DNA of 11,561 bases from an uncultured Flavobacteriales bacterium (GTDB lineage Bacteria; Bacteroidota; Bacteroidia; Flavobacteriales_D; Sanyastnellaceae). Below the pieces are notes generated by a model. The model was given only the letters and a program-made list of their open reading frames with translations. It was not told where the DNA came from and did no database searches. The translations under genes were made by a program, and so were the position numbers. The stretch is taken from contig CALCNZ010000376.1 in NCBI GenBank assembly GCA_937897625.1, positions 1 through 11,561 of the forward strand, written 5' to 3'. Numbering within the stretch: position 1 is the first letter of the stretch; each line of letters opens with the position of its first letter. Shown in pieces: positions 6,617 to 11,561 of the stretch.

Positions 6617-6741
6617 TCCACAAAGTGGATAGGTCCCTACGGGATTAGTCCTTTCAGGATTAGTCCGCGAAGCGGATGTATCCCAACGGGATTAATCCAC
6701 AAAGTGGATAGGTCCCTCCGGGATTAATCCACAAAGTGGAT
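6570..6741. repeat. Array of eleven mini-hairpins with compensated stems
   Basis: Eleven short palindromes, each with a 3-nt loop, occur nearly end to end. They are TCCC-AAC-GGGA (6570), TCCGC-AAA-GCGGA (6585), ATCCC-AAC-GGGAT (6601), ATCCAC-AAA-GTGGAT (6616), TCCC-TAC-GGGA (6634), TCCT-TTC-AGGA (6649), TCCGC-GAA-GCGGA (6664), ATCCC-AAC-GGGAT (6680), ATCCAC-AAA-GTGGAT (6695), TCCC-TCC-GGGA (6713) and ATCCAC-AAA-GTGGAT (6727). Stem bases change in matched pairs, so pairing is preserved while sequence varies. At a larger scale 6584-6647 is repeated at 6663-6726 (offset 79) with two mismatches. The array fills most of the gap between the His/Cys-rich gene and the HMA gene and overlaps the 3' end of the former. 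It could act in mRNA processing, attenuation or as an interspersed palindromic repeat; no transposase is nearby. Confidence 0.88.
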
Positions 6742-6774
6742 AAGAAATGTAATTATTCAAAAATCTTATTTCAA

Positions 6775-7116
6775 ATGAAAAACATAATTATGCTTGCTTT
6801 ATGCATGCTTTCATTCAGCGCGTTTGCGCAAAAAACTAAAAACATCACCACCAACTTCTGGGTAGCAGGGGCATGTGGAATGTGCGAGAAAACCATTGAA
6901 AAATCAGTAGACGTTGCAGGAGTTGTTGCATACGATTATGATTTAACGGCTCATCGATTAACCATTACATACAATCCAAATAAAATCTCGATTGAAAAAA
7001 TTCATGGGCTCATTAACGCAGCGGGATACGATACCGAGAAGTCAAATGCATCCGATGCGCAATACAACCGCGTTCACCAATGCTGCAAATACCGCTCAAC
7101 AGAGCAACACCCATAA
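6775..7116 (+). CDS. Periplasmic HMA-domain (CopZ-like) metal-binding protein
   Basis: The 113-residue product has a signal peptide (MKNIIMLALCMLSFSAFAQ, cleavage probably at FAQ). A heavy-metal-associated domain runs from about 22 to 88: TKNITTNFWVAGACGMCEKT, with metal-ligand cysteines C34 and C37 (CGMC), then a ferredoxin-like beta-alpha pattern ending INAAGYDTE. A short tail carries HQCCKYR, with C103 and C104 as possible extra ligands. By family knowledge such domains bind Cu(I) or similar soft metals and pass them to partners; the signal peptide places this one in the periplasm, unlike cytoplasmic CopZ. The frame extends to a GTG at 6736, but that lies inside the last hairpin repeat and would put 13 residues before the signal peptide, so the ATG at 6775 is preferred. 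The stop codon directly abuts the ATG of the TonB-dependent receptor, indicating one operon. Confidence 0.88.
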   Translation: MKNIIMLALCMLSFSAFAQKTKNITTNFWVAGACGMCEKTIEKSVDVAGVVAYDYDLTAHRLTITYNPNKISIEKIHGLINAAGYDTEKSNASDAQYNRVHQCCKYRSTEQHP

Positions 7117-9375
7117 ATGATGAAATACATTGTTGCACTCATCGCATTTTTTTCAGTAGTAGCTGTTGGAAATGCACAAGTCAAAGGGGTCGTTCTAGAC
7201 GATGCAGGAAATCCTGCTTACGCCCTTGTCTACTACAAAGGCACTCAACTTGGAACAGTTACCAATACCGAAGGAGAATTCTCTATTGGTATTCCGAAAG
7301 AAGCGAAGTGGCTCATGGTCACGTCTACCGGGCATTACAGCGATTCATTGTTTGTTGATCCCGCAGAAGGAAACTTCAAGGAAGTGAAATTCAAACTTCG
7401 CGAAAACAATACTTTGGGCACAATCGTCATTGACGAACACGACGGAGGAACACACATCAACGGAAAAGATCCGCAAACGTTTCAAGTCATGAACGAAAAA
7501 GAATTGTGCAAAGCGGCTTGCTGCAGCCTTTCAGAAAGCTTCGAAACCAACGGTTCTGTAGATGCATCGTTCACCGATGGAATTACTGGAACGCGTCAAA
7601 TTAAAATGTTGGGTTTAGATGGAAAGTACACGCAAATCTTGTTCGACAACATGCCCGGTGTGCGCGGATTATCGAGCACATTAGGACTAAGTTATCTTCC
7701 TGGTCCATGGATCAATTCCATTTCCATCGCGAAAGGAGCAGGGTCTGTAGTGCACGGTTACGAAGGTGTTACGGGACAAATAAACGTGGCGCACAAAGGG
7801 GCAACCATGAAAGAAAGTTTGTTCTTGAATATGTACGCAAGTTCTTCAGGCCGCTATGAAACAAATATTCTTTCGAATCAGGCAATTGGAAAAAACTGGA
7901 ACTATCAATTGCAAGCGCACGGATCCAGTTCACAGAAATTGTACGACACGAATCACGATGGATTCCTAGACAATCCCTTGGTGAAAAACTACATGCTTCG
8001 TAACGCATGGCAATACACCGGTCCAAAGGGTATTCGCGGTGAATACGGATTTTCATACGGACAATTCAATACCGAAAGCGGACAAATCAATTACTACCGC
8101 AACCAAGGAGTCGTGCCGTTCACACCTTGGATTTCAAACTCAAAAACAGAACACGCCGAATTCACAGCGAAGACGGGTTACATGTTCGATGAACACGGAC
8201 ACAAAAGCTTAGGAAGTCAAATTAACATTGGTTACAACAAACAACACGCGTTGTACGGAAGCCGCATCTATGATGGACTTCAGAAAAGTGCCCGTGTCAA
8301 TTTGTTGTTCGCAAATGAAATTGCTGAAGGCTACAACATCACTGTTGGTGCCTCTGCTACCGCCGACGATTACCGCGAATCGCTCACTGCCTTTCCAGGA
8401 AATTTGAATCGTGTGGAAACCACCTACGGCGCATTCGGAGAGTTGAATGCGAATCCAACGGAGAAGCTGCAAATCGTTGCAGGTCTTCGAGAAGACAACA
8501 ACAACTTATATGGATTGCTTTTCACTCCGCGCATTCACGCACGTTATTCCATTACTGAAAAAACAAGCATTAAGATCAGTTCTGGAAAAGCATATCGCTC
8601 ACCCCAATTAGTCGTTGATCATCTTTCTGCTCTTGCCGGAAACAGAATCTGGAATTTACCAGCAAATTCTACCACCGAATATCCATTCGGTTTTCAAATG
8701 GAAGAAGCTGTGAACAGTGGAATTGTCTTGGTTCACAACACGAAGTTGTTTCACCGCACAGCCACGTTCACGGTAGATGCCTTCCACACGAACTTCCAAC
8801 ATCAGTTAGTGGCAGACTACGAAACAGCAGGATCTTTTTCCTTGTATAATTTATCTGGAAAAAGTTTCGCGAATGCCGTTCAAACCGACTTCACCTTCAG
8901 TCCAATTAAACGAAGTGAAATCCGATTGGCTTATCGTTGGCTCGATGCGCAAACGACCTACACCGCTGGCTTGAAAGAGCGTCCACTTGTAGCAAAGCAC
9001 CGTGTTTTCATAAACCTTTCCTACGCCACAAAAGAAAATGCAAAATCACAAAAGTGGAATTTCGATTTCACGGCACGTTGGTTAGGACCGCAAAGAATAA
9101 CGAACCAATCTAACAATGCCATTGCAAACAGCCTATACAGTCCCGCGTATTGGACGTTGAATGCGCAAGTTTCATTCTTCATGAAAGAGAACTTGGAATT
9201 ATATGCCGGTGGAGAAAACTTGACCGGATATATGATTCAGCACCCCATTTACATGAGTGAAAATGCCACTTCCAGCTTATTGGATGCGTCACAAGTATAT
9301 GGACCTATGTTCGGTGCGAATTACTACGTGGGCTTGCGTTGGAGAATTGGAAAGGCAACTAAAACTGTAAAATAA
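7117..9375 (+). CDS. TonB-dependent outer-membrane receptor, probably metal (copper)-related
   Basis: The 752-residue product has a signal peptide (to about NAQ, residue 21), a carboxypeptidase-regulatory-like beta domain at 22-96 (VKGVVLDDAGNPAYALVYYK, TNTEGEFSI), a plug domain at about 118-228 and a beta-barrel from about 235 to the C-terminus, with alternating aromatic strands and a final YYVGLRWRIG strand. The plug begins KELCKAACCSLSESFETN, with C131, C135 and C136, a Cys pattern I associate with Bacteroidota receptors beside HMA genes. It also has QILFDNMPGVRG and GAGSVVHGYEGVTGQIN, typical plug motifs. Role by family: TonB-driven transport of a bound ligand across the outer membrane. 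Substrate is inferred as copper or another metal from the two preceding genes. It starts immediately after the HMA stop (TAAATGATG), and the second ATG at 7120 is an equally acceptable start. Confidence 0.92.
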   Translation: MMKYIVALIAFFSVVAVGNAQVKGVVLDDAGNPAYALVYYKGTQLGTVTNTEGEFSIGIPKEAKWLMVTSTGHYSDSLFVDPAEGNFKEVKFKLRENNTLGTIVIDEHDGGTHINGKDPQTFQVMNEKELCKAACCSLSESFETNGSVDASFTDGITGTRQIKMLGLDGKYTQILFDNMPGVRGLSSTLGLSYLPGPWINSISIAKGAGSVVHGYEGVTGQINVAHKGATMKESLFLNMYASSSGRYETNILSNQAIGKNWNYQLQAHGSSSQKLYDTNHDGFLDNPLVKNYMLRNAWQYTGPKGIRGEYGFSYGQFNTESGQINYYRNQGVVPFTPWISNSKTEHAEFTAKTGYMFDEHGHKSLGSQINIGYNKQHALYGSRIYDGLQKSARVNLLFANEIAEGYNITVGASATADDYRESLTAFPGNLNRVETTYGAFGELNANPTEKLQIVAGLREDNNNLYGLLFTPRIHARYSITEKTSIKISSGKAYRSPQLVVDHLSALAGNRIWNLPANSTTEYPFGFQMEEAVNSGIVLVHNTKLFHRTATFTVDAFHTNFQHQLVADYETAGSFSLYNLSGKSFANAVQTDFTFSPIKRSEIRLAYRWLDAQTTYTAGLKERPLVAKHRVFINLSYATKENAKSQKWNFDFTARWLGPQRITNQSNNAIANSLYSPAYWTLNAQVSFFMKENLELYAGGENLTGYMIQHPIYMSENATSSLLDASQVYGPMFGANYYVGLRWRIGKATKTVK

Positions 9376-9400
9376 ACGTCTTATTGAAAACCCCTTAACC

Positions 9401-11561
9401 ATGCGTTACCTTATTGCACTTGTATTGAGTTTAACTTGTTTAAGTTCTTTTGCTCAATTTCAAATAACCGGATTGACTCCACAGAACAATCAAGTATCCA
9501 ATGCAGCATGCAACGGAAGTATAAACATGACCTTCTCGGCTTTAACAGCACCTACTTCAAGCAGCGCTCCTGGAGAAATTGTTCAAGTCCTTAACGGGAC
9601 GAATTTCACCGGTTTTCAATTCAACGCAATTGTTGATTGGGGTGACGGAACAACAAGTACGCACAGTGGCGGTGGGTCAACCTCGGGCACATCCATAAAC
9701 ATGTCTCCCTTTCCAAATCACTACTACCCTGTACCCGGAAATTACGTTGTTACTACAACCATTACCGGCCCTGGCGTTCTCGGGGTAGTCACAAGCACCG
9801 TTTATGTTATTATCATTCCTTGCATTCAAGTATACACGTTTGTAGGAATTGACTGCGACGGGGATGGAACAAACGAACAGAGTATTACAACACCGCTGAA
9901 TGCTAATGCAAACAATATTTCTGTGGGAAGTACACAAGCCATTTCACTAAACACTAGCGGGGTTACAACCATCTTTGGAATTCAACCCGGACAAGTACAA
10001 ATTGCATTGGATACTCTATGGCTTCAAGCAAACGGCTATGTCGTAAGTCCGAATTCATACAATCAATTCTTTTCTTCTGGAAGCGGTGTCTATACCATTT
10101 CCATTCAACTGAATTGCGCAACTACTCCACCTTGCACAACTGACATTGTTCAGTCGTACATGTCGAACAATGCACTCGTCTATTCTACAACTTCGAACAG
10201 CAGTATTTCGAGTTTTGAATGGACCATCACGCCCTATGATCAAAATGGACAAGCCATGAACAGCGGCTTATTCACTTCACAAAATGCTTATGTGACCAAT
10301 TCTTTCGGAGTAGATTATGTCATTGCTTGTTTGAACGCTACCTTCAACAACGGTTGTGTATTCAGCGATTGCGACACCTTCCAGGTTGCAACAGGAATGT
10401 TGTGTTCAAGTGGGTATGTCTTCTGCGACGCGAACAACAACGGTGTTTTTGACAATAGTGAATATGTGATGTCGAATGCACCTGTGACTTTAACCAACCT
10501 AGAAAATGGAAACATTTCTATGACTACAACAACAAACTCTGCGGGATATTATAACGCAAACATCCCAGGGTTTTGGGGCGATTCATTGGTAGTCTCTGTA
10601 AGCCCGAGTTACCTCACCAACATGGGATACACCACCAATTATCCCTTGATTGATATTATAGGAACCGATTGCCAGCAAGGAACTTCTCAAAACCTGAATA
10701 ACATTCCCATCCAATGCGCGAACTTCAATCCGTTCCCTTACATGTGTTACAGTGGATTCGTATTCTGCGACACGAACGGCAATGGGGCAATGAATTTAGG
10801 TGAACAGCCGCTCATGGGCGCGCCGATTACCTTGGGCTGGACATCACCGAATTCAACAACAATAACGGTATACTCAGACTCAAGTGGATACTTCTATTAT
10901 TGTGGATCAATTAGCGGAGTAACAAGCGTGGCCATGGCAACCGTAAGTTCAACATGGCTTACCAACAACGGTTACACGATGCCTAACAACAACAACGTTC
11001 TTACCATAGTTGGTTCCATGAACGGCATTACCCAACCGTTAAGCATTCCTGTCTATTGTTCCGGAAATGTAACGCTGTGCTCTGATTTGTGGACAACCGT
11101 AACGCCATGGATGGGTTATTACCAAGGAACTTTTGCAACTCTTCGATTGAATTGGGGGAACTACGGTCCAGGCGCTTCAAACTATGCGCTTACATTAACC
11201 TGGCCAGCAGGAGTTTCAATTGTTCCCTCCTCCATTCAAAATACGAACTATGTGATGAACGGAAATTCAATCACTTGGAACGTGAATTCAACCCTCACGT
11301 CATTCAGTACAACAGACAATCTGCAATTCATGGTGCCAAATGGAATCTTGAACGGAGAACAACATCTATTCACTTCAACCATCGCATCTACCATCGGAAC
11401 CGATTGCTACGAAGGAAACAACAACGGTGGACTCATGCAGATTGTTGGAAATAGTTACGATCCGAATGACAAGACAGTTTTTAAAAAATCATTTCATGCA
11501 GACTATGGTACAGCATTCCAAGAAAGCACAATCGCTTTTGGTTTTGATGATGAATTGGAAT
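9401..11561 (+). CDS. Large secreted multidomain surface protein, PKD-like and SdrD-B-like domains (3'-partial)
   Basis: From the ATG at 9401 the frame is open for 720 codons to the window edge, with no stop, so the C-terminus lies outside. It starts with a signal peptide (MRYLIALVLSLTCLSSFAQ). Domains: a PKD-like segment around 60-125 (VDWGDGTTST, then NHYYPVPGNYVVT); a Ca-binding-like DCDGDGTNE at 151-158; two SdrD-B-like repeats beginning CSSGYVFCDANNNGVFD (335-351) and CYSGFVFCDTNGNGAMN (449-465), each followed by a beta domain with a SAGYY or SSGYF strand; a conserved-repeat-like beta domain at about 575-665; and SYDPNDKTV at 685-693. That motif is common near the C-terminus of Bacteroidota surface proteins (my recollection is DUF7619), where a T9SS tail usually follows. 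Likely role: cell-surface adhesion or structure. It follows the TonB receptor by 25 bp with no promoter element seen, so co-transcription is possible but functional linkage is doubtful. The minus-strand frames inside it are shadows. Confidence 0.88.
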   Translation, partial: MRYLIALVLSLTCLSSFAQFQITGLTPQNNQVSNAACNGSINMTFSALTAPTSSSAPGEIVQVLNGTNFTGFQFNAIVDWGDGTTSTHSGGGSTSGTSINMSPFPNHYYPVPGNYVVTTTITGPGVLGVVTSTVYVIIIPCIQVYTFVGIDCDGDGTNEQSITTPLNANANNISVGSTQAISLNTSGVTTIFGIQPGQVQIALDTLWLQANGYVVSPNSYNQFFSSGSGVYTISIQLNCATTPPCTTDIVQSYMSNNALVYSTTSNSSISSFEWTITPYDQNGQAMNSGLFTSQNAYVTNSFGVDYVIACLNATFNNGCVFSDCDTFQVATGMLCSSGYVFCDANNNGVFDNSEYVMSNAPVTLTNLENGNISMTTTTNSAGYYNANIPGFWGDSLVVSVSPSYLTNMGYTTNYPLIDIIGTDCQQGTSQNLNNIPIQCANFNPFPYMCYSGFVFCDTNGNGAMNLGEQPLMGAPITLGWTSPNSTTITVYSDSSGYFYYCGSISGVTSVAMATVSSTWLTNNGYTMPNNNNVLTIVGSMNGITQPLSIPVYCSGNVTLCSDLWTTVTPWMGYYQGTFATLRLNWGNYGPGASNYALTLTWPAGVSIVPSSIQNTNYVMNGNSITWNVNSTLTSFSTTDNLQFMVPNGILNGEQHLFTSTIASTIGTDCYEGNNNGGLMQIVGNSYDPNDKTVFKKSFHADYGTAFQESTIAFGFDDELE

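Noticed and set aside
6441..6632. Separate small gene or frameshifted C-terminus of the His/Cys-rich protein
   Set aside because: The main frame keeps Cys and Pro residues plausible for the family up to residue 128, and the alternative frame has no start context or recognisable motif.
6570..6741. CRISPR array
   Set aside because: Repeats are palindromes of variable stem with no unique spacers of constant length, and no cas genes are present.
6736..6774. GTG start for the HMA-domain protein
   Set aside because: The GTG is in the last hairpin of the array and would place a charged 13-residue stretch before a clear signal peptide that begins at the ATG at 6775.
9376..9400. Promoter or terminator between the TonB receptor and the surface-protein gene
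   Set aside because: In 25 bases there is no TAnnTTTG element, no hairpin and no T tract.
11089..11454. 121-codon plus-strand frame
   Set aside because: It is an alternate frame inside the long surface-protein gene, with the low-complexity composition of a shadow frame.

Overview
The window looks like chromosomal DNA from a Bacteroidota bacterium, most likely in or near the Flavobacteriales. The support is: two secreted proteins with type IX secretion (T9SS) C-terminal sorting domains, a carboxypeptidase-regulatory-like/TonB-dependent receptor, TAnnTTTG -7 promoter elements, very tight gene junctions and no obvious Shine-Dalgarno sequences. The genus is not determinable from the sequence alone. 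There is no RNA gene, insertion sequence or CRISPR array that I can see. Coding density is very high: the largest gap between genes is about 158 bases, and it is filled by a hairpin-repeat array.

Region 1 (1-3294, + strand) is a polysaccharide-directed secretion unit. It begins inside a long modular protein, open at the 5' edge, with four cysteine-rich carbohydrate-binding-like modules, a jelly-roll-like domain and a T9SS tail. The stop codon of this gene overlaps by one base the start of a GH16 (laminarinase-type) glucanase, also with a T9SS tail. Both products are predicted to cross the outer membrane by T9SS, one binding and one cutting beta-glucan.

Region 2 (3301-6115, - strand) is a two-gene unit transcribed toward region 1. 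It holds an ALDH7/antiquitin-type aldehyde dehydrogenase (alpha-aminoadipic semialdehyde dehydrogenase class), whose stop overlaps by one base the start of an exported thioredoxin-fold (TlpA-like, WCPNC) protein. The 95 bp between the convergent ends carry a tandem array of about 12-bp units.

Region 3 (6137-9375, + strand) is divergent from region 2. Two facing promoters share the same -7 octamer, TACCTTTG, with a dyad between them. The + strand genes form a probable envelope copper/heavy-metal locus: a small exported His/Cys-rich protein (HYC_CC_PP-like), a periplasmic HMA-domain metallochaperone-like protein and a TonB-dependent receptor with a Cys-Cys pair at the start of its plug. The first two genes are separated by an array of eleven mini-hairpins with compensated stem variation, which overruns the 3' end of the first gene.

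Region 4 (9401-11561, + strand) is a long open reading frame that leaves the window without a stop. It encodes a secreted multidomain surface protein with a PKD-like domain, two SdrD-B-like repeats and an SYDPNDK motif typical of Bacteroidota surface proteins.
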